64,000 nucleotides of DNA from Candidatus Coatesiibacteriota bacterium (GTDB lineage Bacteria > RBG-13-66-14 > B26-G2 > JAUVZD01), in NCBI GenBank assembly GCA_030602715.1, contig JAUVZD010000001.1, positions 372,001 through 436,000 on the forward strand. The letters are read 5' to 3'. Below the pieces are notes generated by a model, which saw only the letters and a list, made by a program, of their open reading frames with translations, did no database searches and had not been told where the DNA came from. Each line of letters begins with the position of its first letter. Position 1 is the stretch's first letter. Both the position numbers and the translations under genes were made by a program. Positions 50,978-59,755 of this stretch are shown one piece after another.

Positions 50978-51952
50978 TTGTCCACTATCTGCATAAAGAA
51001 TATCCATCACACCTACATCTCCAAAAGCGGCATATTCGGTCGCAAGCGCAAGGAGGTGGAGGCGCTCAAGGGCATCTCCTTCACGGTGAATGAAGGGGAA
51101 ATCTTCGGCTTGCTGGGACCAAACGGAGCGGGGAAGACCACTATGGTCAAGATTCTCATCACCCTGCTCATCCCCAGCTCAGGTTCCGCCACCGTCCTGG
51201 GCTACAATGTGGTCAGCGATGCGGCGAAACTCCGTCCGCTGATCGGCTTCGTGCTCGGCGGGGAGCGAGGGGTTTACTGGCGGCTCTCCGGTCGGGAAAA
51301 CCTGCGCTACTTCGCCGACCTCTACGGCATCCCCCCTGCCGAAAGCTCTAAGCGCATATCGCAGCTGCTGGAACTTGTGGGACTATCAAAACGGGGCGAT
51401 GACAAGGTGGAGGGTTATAGCCGGGGGATGAAACAGAGACTACACATCGCCCGCTGCCTGTTGCACAACCCACGCATTCTCTTTCTGGATGAGCCAACTT
51501 TAGGTCTGGACCCGGTGGGAGCCAGGGAGATGCGCTCCCTCATAAAGCAGTTCCAGGAGGAGGGACGGACCATCTTCCTCACCACCCACTATATGTTTGA
51601 AGCCGACGAGCTATGCGACCGGGTGGCGGTCATCAGCAAGGGAACCGTCGCCGCCCTGGACAGCCCCAGAGAATTGAAGCGCTTCGTCGCCGATTTGCAT
51701 GTGATAGAATGTGAGGTTTATGGAATTCTGCCCCGGCAGATTGAGCGCATCAAGACCATAGCCTCGGTAACCGATGTAGCCATCCGGGACGAGGACGGCA
51801 CCCAGAGGGTCTTCATCCACACCAAGGAGGGTGGCGCGGCAATGCCCAGAGTCATCTCCATTTTAGAGGACACCCGCGTGGGAAATATAAACTTAAGGGA
51901 GCCGACCCTGGAAGACGCCTACGTGCGTCTGGTTGGAGGGGAGATAGATTAA
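50978..51952 (+). CDS. ABC transporter ATP-binding protein (ABC-2 exporter type)
   Basis: A 324 aa nucleotide-binding subunit with Walker A GPNGAGKTT (47-55), Q-loop region IGFVLGGERGVYWRLSG, signature YSRGMKQR (147-154), Walker B ILFLDEP (167-173) and H-loop TTHYMFEAD. The N-terminal insert with basic residues (SKSGIFGRKRKEVEAL) and the 90 aa C-terminal extension are typical of DrrA/NatA-like exporters. The start codon is a TTG without a clear ribosome site. It begins a plus-strand operon with a propeller protein and two ABC-2 permeases. Confidence 0.93.
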   Translation: MSTICIKNIHHTYISKSGIFGRKRKEVEALKGISFTVNEGEIFGLLGPNGAGKTTMVKILITLLIPSSGSATVLGYNVVSDAAKLRPLIGFVLGGERGVYWRLSGRENLRYFADLYGIPPAESSKRISQLLELVGLSKRGDDKVEGYSRGMKQRLHIARCLLHNPRILFLDEPTLGLDPVGAREMRSLIKQFQEEGRTIFLTTHYMFEADELCDRVAVISKGTVAALDSPRELKRFVADLHVIECEVYGILPRQIERIKTIASVTDVAIRDEDGTQRVFIHTKEGGAAMPRVISILEDTRVGNINLREPTLEDAYVRLVGGEID

Positions 51953-51953
51953 T

Positions 51954-53072
51954 ATGAATCGCAACTTTAACATCCTACGGTTTATATTTGCAGTCGTCCT
52001 GATATTCACCACCTTCCTCTCCTGCCTGGGCAGAGTGATGTGGAATGAGGTCTGGCGCACCCCGATAGGTCAGGTGGAGCCCGGTAATATCGCCAAACTG
52101 GGCAATCTGGTGGCGGTGGTCACCAACGATGAGACCACTCTGGCGGTCTTTGATGCCGGGAGCGGGGAGGCGCTCTGGGAATATTACACGGAAGCCTACT
52201 TCTACGCCCCTCCCACCATGCTCGCCGGCAATATCTACATCGGCGACTCCGAGGGCTCCATCCACTCCTTAACTTCCCAAGGTGAACTCCGCTTCACCTT
52301 TGACGGCGGTGATAGTATCCTCACTCCCCTCATCCCCTGGGGGAACAAACTATATTTCAGCGATGGCCCCCATCTGCGCTGCTTTAACCCCAAAGGTAAA
52401 GACATAGAGTGGAGTTTCACCGCCCACACAGGCGAAGGGGAGCGCCTCATCTGGTCCCCTCCGGCAATTGAGGACGGTCGTCTCTATTTCACTTGCGATG
52501 AATTCTTCTACTGCCTGGATGCTAGGTCGGGCGTTGAGCTGTGGCGCTACCAGACCACCGACTACGCCGTCCTCGGCGTGCACCACCCCCCGGTCTTTCG
52601 TGAGGATAAAGTCATCGTTCCCAACCCCGGCGATAGACTGATCGCCCTCTACACAGCCGACGGCTCACTTGCCTGGGAGGCTCACATTCCGGGTAGTTTC
52701 TGGGAACAGCCCATGGATGTAGCCCTCATCTGCCAGCGGGGAAAGGTGTTTTACGGAGTCATGGGGGTAAGCACCTACTTCCAAGCCGAGGAGGAAACCC
52801 CCAAGCTGTTGGAGGGGATAATCATCGCTCAGTCCGCGGATGGAGGAGACATCCTTTGGCGCAAGAAGGTGGATACCTTCTCCGGACTCTTTTGGGACCA
52901 CAACCGCCTGTTCGCCGTCTGCGGAAACAAGCTCTACTGGCTCAACCTAAACGATGGCTCTGCGCGGGCTTCCTTTGAGATAACCTCCAACATGGAAAGC
53001 CCCACCATCCGGGACGGCTATCTCTTCTACTACGACCCTCAGACCAGTGAGCTGGTGGGGGTAAGGCTGTGA
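51954..53072 (+). CDS. PQQ-type beta-propeller protein inside the ABC operon
   Basis: A 372 aa exported protein: hydrophobic N-terminus (FNILRFIFAVVLIFTTFLSC, with a possible but non-ideal lipobox Cys at about 23) followed by propeller blades such as LAVFDAGSGEALWEYYTE, NIYIGDSEGSIHSLTSQGEL, LYFTCDEFFYCLDARSGVELWRY and LIALYTADGSLAWEAH. It begins two bases after the ATPase stop, and its own stop overlaps the permease start (GTGA). Such tight coupling implies it works with the exporter, perhaps as an extracytoplasmic binding or assembly factor. Confidence 0.85.
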   Translation: MNRNFNILRFIFAVVLIFTTFLSCLGRVMWNEVWRTPIGQVEPGNIAKLGNLVAVVTNDETTLAVFDAGSGEALWEYYTEAYFYAPPTMLAGNIYIGDSEGSIHSLTSQGELRFTFDGGDSILTPLIPWGNKLYFSDGPHLRCFNPKGKDIEWSFTAHTGEGERLIWSPPAIEDGRLYFTCDEFFYCLDARSGVELWRYQTTDYAVLGVHHPPVFREDKVIVPNPGDRLIALYTADGSLAWEAHIPGSFWEQPMDVALICQRGKVFYGVMGVSTYFQAEEETPKLLEGIIIAQSADGGDILWRKKVDTFSGLFWDHNRLFAVCGNKLYWLNLNDGSARASFEITSNMESPTIRDGYLFYYDPQTSELVGVRL

Positions 53073-53920
53073 GCCAAATACAAACATCAGACACCCTGAT
53101 TCTAGAGATTACCTCCTCCGGTAAGGTAGGTTTGGGGGCACTCTTGCGGGCTATGTTCACCGCCGGTTGGTATAACCTCAAGATGATGGCAATAGACTGG
53201 TTCGTCATCTTCACCGTCATCGTTCAGCCTCTGCTGTTCGCCTTCCTGGCGGTTTTCCTTCTAAAGGGCAAGGGGGCGGAATTTCCCCTCATCTCCATCG
53301 TGGTGGGAAGCGGGATGGTGGGAATCTGGGGGGGCTTGCTCTTCAGCTCAGCCTTCAACTTAGAGGGGGAGCGCTGGATAGGTTCACTGGAGTATATCGT
53401 AGCCAGCCCCACCCCGCTAGGACCGGTCATCACCGCCAAGACCGCCTCCAACGTGCTCACAAGCTTCGTCTCCATGAGCGCCTGCTACGCACTGGCAGCC
53501 GCCCTCCTGCGGGTGCCCATCACCATAGCCAACATTCCCGCCTTCCTCCTGGCGGTTCTGGTCGCATTAGCCAGCCTACTCTGTTTCGGGATGCTCCTGG
53601 CTCCCCTCTTCGCGGTCAACCTGATGATGACTAGCTGGGCTAATGCACTTGAATTCCCCGTCTATATTCTGGGCGGATTCCTCTTCCCCATATCCCTCCT
53701 GCCCGGCTGGACCAACCCCCTCTCCTACATCCTGGCGCCGTATTGGGCATGCCGGGCTATGCGCGCCGCCGCCACTGGAGGTGAGGGGATGTGGGCTGAG
53801 ATAAGTCTCTCCATCGCAGTCATGGCAATCCTCTCGGCGGTCTATGTCATACTCTCCTTCTGGCTCTTCAGGGTGGTCCTGCGCAGACTGCGAGAGAGGG
53901 CGCTTTTAGGGATGCAATAA
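53069..53920 (+). CDS. ABC-2 type permease
   Basis: A 283 aa membrane protein with six predicted helices. The typical ABC-2 pieces are VIVQPLLFAFLAVFLLKGKG, MVGIWGGLLFSSAFNLEGERWIGSLEYIVASPTPLG and the late segment PVYILGGFLFPISLLPGWTNPLSYILAPYWACRAMR. Starts with GTG overlapping the preceding stop. It pairs with the ATPase at 50978; a second permease follows at 55186, so the exporter is probably a heterodimer. Confidence 0.9.
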   Translation: MSQIQTSDTLILEITSSGKVGLGALLRAMFTAGWYNLKMMAIDWFVIFTVIVQPLLFAFLAVFLLKGKGAEFPLISIVVGSGMVGIWGGLLFSSAFNLEGERWIGSLEYIVASPTPLGPVITAKTASNVLTSFVSMSACYALAAALLRVPITIANIPAFLLAVLVALASLLCFGMLLAPLFAVNLMMTSWANALEFPVYILGGFLFPISLLPGWTNPLSYILAPYWACRAMRAAATGGEGMWAEISLSIAVMAILSAVYVILSFWLFRVVLRRLRERALLGMQ

Positions 53921-53964
53921 ACTCCATCAAAAAAGTTCACAGCAAAACAACAGGGAGAACTGAG

Positions 53965-55152
53965 ATGCCCAAGCAAAAGAGCGGAATCATCTATCTAATT
54001 GACATTGTGCAGGACCCGGCAAAGGTCTTCCTGGCCCTGCTCACCCTGATAGTGGCTCTGGCTTTAGTCTTCATCACCTACAACCTGACCCCCTTATTCG
54101 GTAATAGCTTGACCGGTTTTCTAAGCGGGCAATTCCAGGGGGAGATGAGCGAGCCGTTTGAGAATGCGGCCGCTGCCCTCAATCTGGCGCTTATGCTCTT
54201 CGGTGTGCTTTTGGCTTCGGTGGTGCTGATTCTGGGAAACGGGGCAATAAGCAAAATGGTGCAGGAAGAGATCAGAGGCGGGCAAAAGGTATCCCCGGCG
54301 GAGGCTTTCCATTTCATCAAACGCCACTTCGCCTCCATGATATTTCTGCCCATCATCCAGATTCTGGTCGGTTTCTGCGTGCTGGCGGTGGTCTTTACAG
54401 CATTGAGTCTGATCTATTCATTAAACTACATAGGACCGATAATCTCCGCCCTGCTCTACTTACCCCTTTCCCTCATCGCCCTCTTCACCCTCATCTATCT
54501 TGCGGTGAGTATGAGCATGATTCCCCCCATCGTGGTCAGCCGGGAGAGTGGATTCGCCGACACCTTCGCCCATGTCTTTCGGGTCTTCACCAAACAGATG
54601 GGGCGCTTCGTCTTCCTGGAGTTCGCCGCTCTGGTCTCCCTGCCCTTCATGGTGCTCTATATGTTGATTCTCTCCATCCACAACATCTGCACCTACGGTC
54701 TGGCGCGCATCGGACTGGTGGACCGGGAGGGGAGCCAGGATTCGCCGGAGCTATCCATCAGGAAACTGCACCAAACCGCAGCTATCCCCGCACAGCCCAC
54801 CAACGCCTACTTGATACCTCTTATATTCGTAGTAACTTTATTGATACTAATCATCACCCTCCCCTTCCTGCCCTTCCTGTTCCTGCTGGTGGCGCTCTAC
54901 GGCTACATCACCTACATCGCCATGCAGGTCATCATCTACAACAAGTTCTACGACTCCGACTACAGCCAGTTCAACCTGGACTTCCTGCGTGCCATCTTCA
55001 AGCGCCAGGCGCCCACCCGCCCGGTGGTGGCGGTCTGCCCCCACTGCGACGCCGCCATCGTTGACAAGAAGCCCAGATACTGCCCCCGCTGTGGGAAGGA
55101 GCTGGGGAAGGCTCCGAAGCCGAAAGGGAAAGAAGAGACGAAAAAAATGTAA
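53965..55152 (+). CDS. Multispanning membrane protein with C-terminal zinc ribbon
   Basis: A 395 aa protein with about six helices (first near 20-43, last near 288-320) and helical loops similar to DUF975/DUF4013-like integral proteins: EEIRGGQKVSPAEAFHFIKR is a feature of that group. The cytoplasmic tail holds a zinc ribbon, VCPHCDAAIVDKKPRYCPRCGKELG, and a basic end. It lies between the two permease genes and is probably part of the same transport unit. Function unknown. Confidence 0.8.
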   Translation: MPKQKSGIIYLIDIVQDPAKVFLALLTLIVALALVFITYNLTPLFGNSLTGFLSGQFQGEMSEPFENAAAALNLALMLFGVLLASVVLILGNGAISKMVQEEIRGGQKVSPAEAFHFIKRHFASMIFLPIIQILVGFCVLAVVFTALSLIYSLNYIGPIISALLYLPLSLIALFTLIYLAVSMSMIPPIVVSRESGFADTFAHVFRVFTKQMGRFVFLEFAALVSLPFMVLYMLILSIHNICTYGLARIGLVDREGSQDSPELSIRKLHQTAAIPAQPTNAYLIPLIFVVTLLILIITLPFLPFLFLLVALYGYITYIAMQVIIYNKFYDSDYSQFNLDFLRAIFKRQAPTRPVVAVCPHCDAAIVDKKPRYCPRCGKELGKAPKPKGKEETKKM

Positions 55153-55185
55153 GCGAGGATGCAAATCCTCGCCTAAAACAAACCC

Positions 55186-55986
55186 ATGGCAACCCCCTTC
55201 ACTAATTTCCGCATATTCTGGCAGAGCGCCTATCTCTCCTACAAGGCGCTCTTCCGCTGGTTCTCGCCCATCTCTTACGCCTCCAGCAAGGTGATAATGC
55301 CCCTCTTCCAGCTCATCTTCTTCACCTTTCTGGGCACCTTCGCCACCGGCGCCGAGAACGCCCCCTTCTTCCTCATCGGCAATTCGGTGCTGGCGGTGGC
55401 GATCAACGGCATCTACGGCGTCTCCATGACCGTGGGGATGGAACGCAGGCAGGGCACCCTGCCCTACCTCTTCGGCACCCCGGCAAACAGGCTCTTCCTT
55501 TTCAGCGGGCGGGCGGTGGTGCACATCTTTGACGGCATGGTGGGTGCGGGAATAAGCCTGCTCGCCGCGGTGCTCATCTTCCGCCTGGACCTCTCGGCCA
55601 CAAATCCCCTCGCCTTCGCCCTGACCATCCTCATCACCTCCGCCTCCACGGCGGCTATGGGACTTCTCCTGGGCTCCCTCTCTCTGGTCACCCTCAATGT
55701 GATGTTTTTTAACAATACTATCTATTTCCTCCTGCTGGTCTTAGCCGGGGTCAACCTCCCCCTGGAGATGCTCCCCGGCTGGGCGCGGATAATCTCTCAG
55801 GGACTTCCCCTGACCCGGGGGCTTGCCGCGGCGCGGATGATAGTCGCCGGTTCGGGCTTAGGCGACATCTGGTGGCTGCTGGTGCAGGAACTCGGCATCG
55901 GGGCGATATACTTCACCATCGGCTATATTGCCTTCAGCCTATTTGAGAGGGAAGCGAAGAAGCGAGGGACGTTGGAGGCGTATTAA
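55186..55986 (+). CDS. Second ABC-2 type permease
   Basis: A 266 aa permease related to the one at 53069: SKVIMPLFQLIFFTFLGTFA, SMTVGMERRQGTLPYLFGTP and VLAGVNLPLEMLPGWARIISQGLPLTRGLAAARM. The end of the coding region (AKKRGTLEAY then TAA, 55954-55986) recurs in diverged form at 56327-56359 on the other side of hicB. It is the last gene of the ABC exporter operon. Confidence 0.9.
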   Translation: MATPFTNFRIFWQSAYLSYKALFRWFSPISYASSKVIMPLFQLIFFTFLGTFATGAENAPFFLIGNSVLAVAINGIYGVSMTVGMERRQGTLPYLFGTPANRLFLFSGRAVVHIFDGMVGAGISLLAAVLIFRLDLSATNPLAFALTILITSASTAAMGLLLGSLSLVTLNVMFFNNTIYFLLLVLAGVNLPLEMLPGWARIISQGLPLTRGLAAARMIVAGSGLGDIWWLLVQELGIGAIYFTIGYIAFSLFEREAKKRGTLEAY

Positions 55987-56359
55987 ATATTATGTGGTCA
56001 AGGCATACATTTATCAATCGTTCTTTTGAAAACTCTCTTATATAGAATTGGGCTTAAAAAAATGCCTTGACATAAACCAAGAAAAAGGATTTAATATTCT
56101 ACAAAGAATCATTAAATTGGAGGAAATTCCTATGAAGTTCAACATACCAATAATAGTTGAAAAGGACGAGGATGGATACTTCGCCTACGCGCCCGACCTG
56201 CAGGGATGTTACACACAAGGCGATACCTATGAGGAGACTTTGGCGAATATTAAAGATGTGGTCATCCTGCATATAGAGGACCGTTTGGAGTCGGGTGATA
56301 AAATTACAGTATAAAATTACTAAAATGCAAAGAGAAGGGGAACGCTGGAGGCGTATTAG
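55954..56359. repeat. Duplicated permease 3' end flanking hicB
   Basis: Copy 1 (55954-55986) encodes AKKRGTLEAY-stop and copy 2 (56327-56359) encodes AKRRGTLEAY-stop. They share 25 of 33 bases; seven of the eight differences are synonymous or in the stop codon, and one gives K-to-R. Copy 2 is thus the end of a related permease gene, not a random repeat. The 340 bases between hold hicB. Confidence 0.75.
56132..56314 (+). CDS. HicB-like protein (solo)
   Basis: 60 aa from the ATG at 56132, with GGAGG eight bases upstream. NIPIIVEKDEDGYFAYAPDL followed by GCYTQGDTYEETLANIKDVV is the HicB partial RNase H fold. No C-terminal DNA-binding domain and no adjacent hicA toxin gene can be seen, so it is either an orphan antitoxin or another HicB-like regulator. 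It sits between the two copies of the permease end and probably arrived as an insertion. Confidence 0.8.
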   Translation: MKFNIPIIVEKDEDGYFAYAPDLQGCYTQGDTYEETLANIKDVVILHIEDRLESGDKITV

Positions 56360-56385
56360 GCGGTCATCATACTCACAATAAAACA

Positions 56386-56409
56386 CCCCCATCCAAAATC
56401 GGGTGGGGG
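56386..56409. terminator. Terminator between hicB and tolC, possibly bidirectional
   Basis: Stem CCCCCATCC / GGGTGGGGG with a six-base loop. The minus-strand flank is GTGTTTTATTG (better, for tolC); the plus-strand flank is TTATCTTT. Confidence 0.65.
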
Positions 56410-56441
56410 TTATCTTTGCAGATAAAGCTCTATCTTAATTC

Positions 56442-57755
56442 CTACTCCTCCCACCCCATAGCCCTATAAAGCTCATAGACCGCCAATAGATAGTCGTGCA
56501 GAGCCTGCATGTAGCCAATCTCCGCTTGGCGCAGGGTCAGCTGGGAATCGGTAACATCCAGGTAGGTGGCAAGTCCGACTTTATACTGCGCCTCCACCAT
56601 ATCCACAGCCTCCTCGCACAGGGCGATGTTCGCCTCCTGCGCCACCATCATCTGCCGGCTGGACTCCATCTGCCGATAGAGCGCCTCCACCTCCAGGATG
56701 ATGCCCTCTTCAAGCTGTTCCCTGCCCATCTCAATCTGGCGCATCTGGGCTCTTGCCGCCATCACCTGTCCCGAGGTGGCGAAGCTGTCCCACAGGGGCC
56801 AGGAGAGGTTCAGGGTGGCGGAGAAGACCCCCTGATAATGCTCGCTGTCAAAGAATCTATCCGAGGTATTCTGATAGGAGCCGATTAAGCTGATGAGGGG
56901 GTTGTCGCCCGATTTTGACAGGCTGATATTTCGCTCCAGAATGTCCAGTTGATATTCCATCTGGGCAAGCTCCGCTCTGTTGGCGGAGGCTTCCTCCAGA
57001 CACTCCTCAAGGGTCATGGGAAGCTCCACATACTCCATCCTCCCCACAAGCTCCAGCGCTTTATCCTCATCAAGGTTTATCAGTTGGCGGAGCGCCCGCT
57101 CCTGCACCCTGTGCAAATTTTCCAGTTGAATCAGTTGAGTATTGAGATTGGTAACATCCACCTGGGCACGGAGCATCTCAAACTTGGGCGCAAGCCCCAC
57201 CTGATAGCGTTTCTCGGCGACGGAGAGATGGTCACCAGCCCTTTCAATGGACTCGGCAGTCACCGCAATCAATTCCTCAGTCAACAAGAGGTCGTAGAAG
57301 GCTTGGCGCACATCATAGACCAACCGACTTCGTGCCAAACGAAGCTCCTCTCCGGCGGAAAGCTCAGCGGTCTTGGAAAGCTTGTAGGCGTTATAGACCC
57401 GACCACCATACCAGATCGGCTGGACCAGGGTGGCTCCAAAAGAGACCTGCTCATCGGTGCCCATTGCTATTCGCATCTCATCGGGACCGAAAAGCCCCGC
57501 CGGTATGGTCACCTGCGGCACCGTGGAGAGCTTGGTGATGGAGGCGTCCAGGCTGAGGGTGGGGAAGAACCCACTGCGGGCATAGACCAGATTACCGTGG
57601 GCTTCCTCCAGGGCGTAGCGGGCGGCGATGACCGACTGGTCGCTTTCCAGAGCCATCTCAATACAGTCGTCCACCGACAGAACCACGCCGGATGTGGGAG
57701 GGGAATATAAAAGCAAAATGAGTGCGAAAGAGACTGTCAAAAGCTTCATCACCAA
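56442..57755 (-). CDS. TolC-family outer-membrane efflux protein
   Basis: A 437 aa protein with signal peptide (LLTVSFALILLLYSPPTSG) and the OEP repeat structure: LSVDDCIEMALESDQSVIAARYALEEAHGNL in the first half and LEECLEEASANRAELAQMEYQLDI in the second, long helices, and the closing QYKVGLATYLDVTDSQLTLRQAEIGYMQALHDYLLAVYEL. It forms the outer-membrane channel of an exporter. The TetR gene 20 bases upstream is probably co-transcribed and controls it. No fusion or RND gene adjoins; the nearby ABC operon could be the partner. Confidence 0.92.
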   Translation of the reverse strand: MVMKLLTVSFALILLLYSPPTSGVVLSVDDCIEMALESDQSVIAARYALEEAHGNLVYARSGFFPTLSLDASITKLSTVPQVTIPAGLFGPDEMRIAMGTDEQVSFGATLVQPIWYGGRVYNAYKLSKTAELSAGEELRLARSRLVYDVRQAFYDLLLTEELIAVTAESIERAGDHLSVAEKRYQVGLAPKFEMLRAQVDVTNLNTQLIQLENLHRVQERALRQLINLDEDKALELVGRMEYVELPMTLEECLEEASANRAELAQMEYQLDILERNISLSKSGDNPLISLIGSYQNTSDRFFDSEHYQGVFSATLNLSWPLWDSFATSGQVMAARAQMRQIEMGREQLEEGIILEVEALYRQMESSRQMMVAQEANIALCEEAVDMVEAQYKVGLATYLDVTDSQLTLRQAEIGYMQALHDYLLAVYELYRAMGWEE

Positions 57756-57775
57756 AACCTCAACTGAAAGGATTA

Positions 57776-58387
57776 TTAGGAGCTTTCCGGCAACAGCTCC
57801 AGAATATCTTCCACCAGTTTGGGAATGGGCTTATCTATCAGCCCCATCATCCAGCCCATTATCACCGACTGAATCACTCCCTGATAGACCAATGTCAGGA
57901 ACTGGGGGTCTTTGTCCTTGAATAAACCGTCCTTCTGGCAGGAAATTATAACCTCCCTGTATATTTCCATCGCCTTCTTCAGACAATCGTTTATTATCCT
58001 CTGATATTCATGTAGCATTCCCTCTTTTGGGATAATGATAAAACCCATGTGGGTCAGGTATATCTTATATAAATCCAGATTGTCCAGATGGTATCTCAGC
58101 ACCGCTTCGGTCATTATTCTCAATCGTTCCCTGGGAGCCAATCCCTCATCCAGCGCCGGCTCTACCGCCCGTCTCCAGCTATCAAACTCCTGCTTTATCA
58201 ATGAGATGAACAGGTCCTCCTTATTCTTGAAATAGCCATAGATGGTGCCCTTGGCGAGCTCCGCCCTCTCGGCGATCTCCTCCAGGGTGGCTTCATTGAA
58301 GGGCTTGCGGGAGAGCACCTCCTTGGCGGCGGATATAATCTCCTGTCTGCGCGCCCGTCTCTCCCTCTCCCGACGGCTCTCAGTCAT
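57776..58387 (-). CDS. TetR/AcrR-family regulator
   Basis: A 203 aa repressor. The N-terminal helix-turn-helix is complete: IISAAKEVLSRKPFNEATLEEIAERAELAKGTIYGYFKNKEDLFISLI. The C-terminal part is a ligand-binding helical domain with aromatic positions (YKIYLTHMGFIII). It lies first in an operon with tolC. A pair of 14-base inverted repeats overlaps its promoter, so autoregulation and control of tolC are likely. Confidence 0.93.
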   Translation of the reverse strand: MTESRRERERRARRQEIISAAKEVLSRKPFNEATLEEIAERAELAKGTIYGYFKNKEDLFISLIKQEFDSWRRAVEPALDEGLAPRERLRIMTEAVLRYHLDNLDLYKIYLTHMGFIIIPKEGMLHEYQRIINDCLKKAMEIYREVIISCQKDGLFKDKDPQFLTLVYQGVIQSVIMGWMMGLIDKPIPKLVEDILELLPESS

Positions 58388-58413
58388 AAGGGAAAACTCC
58401 TTCTCTGATTTTC

Positions 58414-58478
58414 TGACCGGTCGGTCATCTTCTGACCAGCCGTTCAGAAATTGTATAAAAAAAGAGGGGGGATGTCAA
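58414..58478 (-). promoter_or_regulatory. tetR-tolC promoter with two TetR-type operators
   Basis: Minus-strand TTGACA (58478-58473), 17-base spacer, TACAAT (58455-58450). Just downstream are two copies of TGACCNGNCGNTCA: the perfect-armed TGACCGGTCGGTCA (58414-58427) and TGACCAGCCGTTCA (58433-58446), with 19-base centre-to-centre spacing. The second site overlaps the expected transcript start. Confidence 0.8.
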
Positions 58479-58588
58479 GGGTTTTTGGGGGGAATTAGGT
58501 AAGTAGAAAAAAATAAACTTTATATCATTGGCGAGAGAATTTGGCACAAAAACCACGAATTTAACATATACAGGAATTTAATAAAATA

Positions 58589-59650
58589 TCATTCCGTATG
58601 AATACAATATAAATAATGGTCCAAGCTTCCTGCATATACCTTACCATCACCTACCCAAGGTCTGCATTGAACACAACCACTTAAAAAACATCTCCAGATT
58701 AGATAGCCGGTTTCGCTATCAAAACAGTATAGATAATCATCATTGCTTCCAATATATACTCTACCCTCGCAAACCCAAGGACTGGAATCAACCCAATTGT
58801 CCGTCTGATACCTCCAAATGAGGGAACCATTGTCGGCATCAAGGCAGTAAACATAATCGTCACGGCTTCCGAAATATACTTTACCATCGGCAACCCAAGG
58901 ACTTGATTCAACCATATAACCTGTCTCATATCTCCAAATAAGAGAGCCGTCCTCGGCGTCAAGACAATATACATAATTGCCACTACTCCCAATATATACC
59001 TTGCCATCAACAACCCAAGGGCTGGAGCGAATAGGATAGCCGATCCAGTATCTCCAAACTAAAGAGCCATTGTCTGCATCAAGACAATAGACATAACAAT
59101 CACTGCTTCCTACATATACCTTGTCAGCGACAATACTAGGACTAGACGAAACCTGATAGTTGGTTTTGTATCTCCATATTAATAAGCCATTTTCGGCGTC
59201 AAGACAATAGATATAGTAGTCACCGCTCCCTACATATACCTTGTCATCAATAACCCTAGGACTGGAGTGAACAATCCATCCCATTGTATATTTCCAAATT
59301 AGAGAGCCGGTATTGGCATCAAGACAGTACAAGTTGCAATCATAACTCCCAATGTATACCTTTCCAGCGACAACCCATGGACTGGAGACAATAGCACTTT
59401 CTGTTAGGTAACTCCATATGAGCGAGCCGGTATTGGCATTAAGGCAGTATATGTAATTGTCAGTACTCCCCACATATACCTTGCCGTCGGCAACACAAGG
59501 ACTCGAGAAAATATAATTTCCTGTCTGGTATCTCCAAGCTAGTTCACCCTCACCACCAATACCAACTATATCATCAAAATCGGCGCAATTTACGGTAAGA
59601 AGCAGCACCAGCGCTGTAACCGCATAAAACAAGAATCTATAACCCCTCAT
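58589..59650 (-). CDS. PQQ-type beta-propeller lipoprotein-like protein
   Basis: A 353 aa exported protein with a hydrophobic N-terminus (FLFYAVTALVLLLTVNC; Cys22 is a possible lipidation site, though VNC is a weak lipobox). The mature part is almost wholly seven or eight blades of about 40 residues with the pattern VADGKVYVGSTDNYIYCLNA then TGSLIWSYLTE and SSPWV. The blades are very similar to one another. The sequence is more AT-rich than most of the window. The blades resemble those at 33796, but codon use differs, so it is not a recent copy. Confidence 0.85.
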   Translation of the reverse strand: MRGYRFLFYAVTALVLLLTVNCADFDDIVGIGGEGELAWRYQTGNYIFSSPCVADGKVYVGSTDNYIYCLNANTGSLIWSYLTESAIVSSPWVVAGKVYIGSYDCNLYCLDANTGSLIWKYTMGWIVHSSPRVIDDKVYVGSGDYYIYCLDAENGLLIWRYKTNYQVSSSPSIVADKVYVGSSDCYVYCLDADNGSLVWRYWIGYPIRSSPWVVDGKVYIGSSGNYVYCLDAEDGSLIWRYETGYMVESSPWVADGKVYFGSRDDYVYCLDADNGSLIWRYQTDNWVDSSPWVCEGRVYIGSNDDYLYCFDSETGYLIWRCFLSGCVQCRPWVGDGKVYAGSLDHYLYCIHTE

Positions 59651-59671
59651 TTTCTTCCTCCTATCATTCCT

Positions 59672-59700
59672 ATTGTAAATCTTACACCTATGTAAGTCAA
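59672..59700 (-). promoter_or_regulatory. Promoter of the propeller gene
   Basis: Minus-strand TTGACT (59700-59695), 17-base spacer, TACAAT (59677-59672); the ribosome site AGGAGGAAG follows about 12 bases on. Confidence 0.75.
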
Positions 59701-59755
59701 GGGAACGAATGAATTCATATCAGTAAACAGAAAAATTCTTTATAAAAATTAAGTT

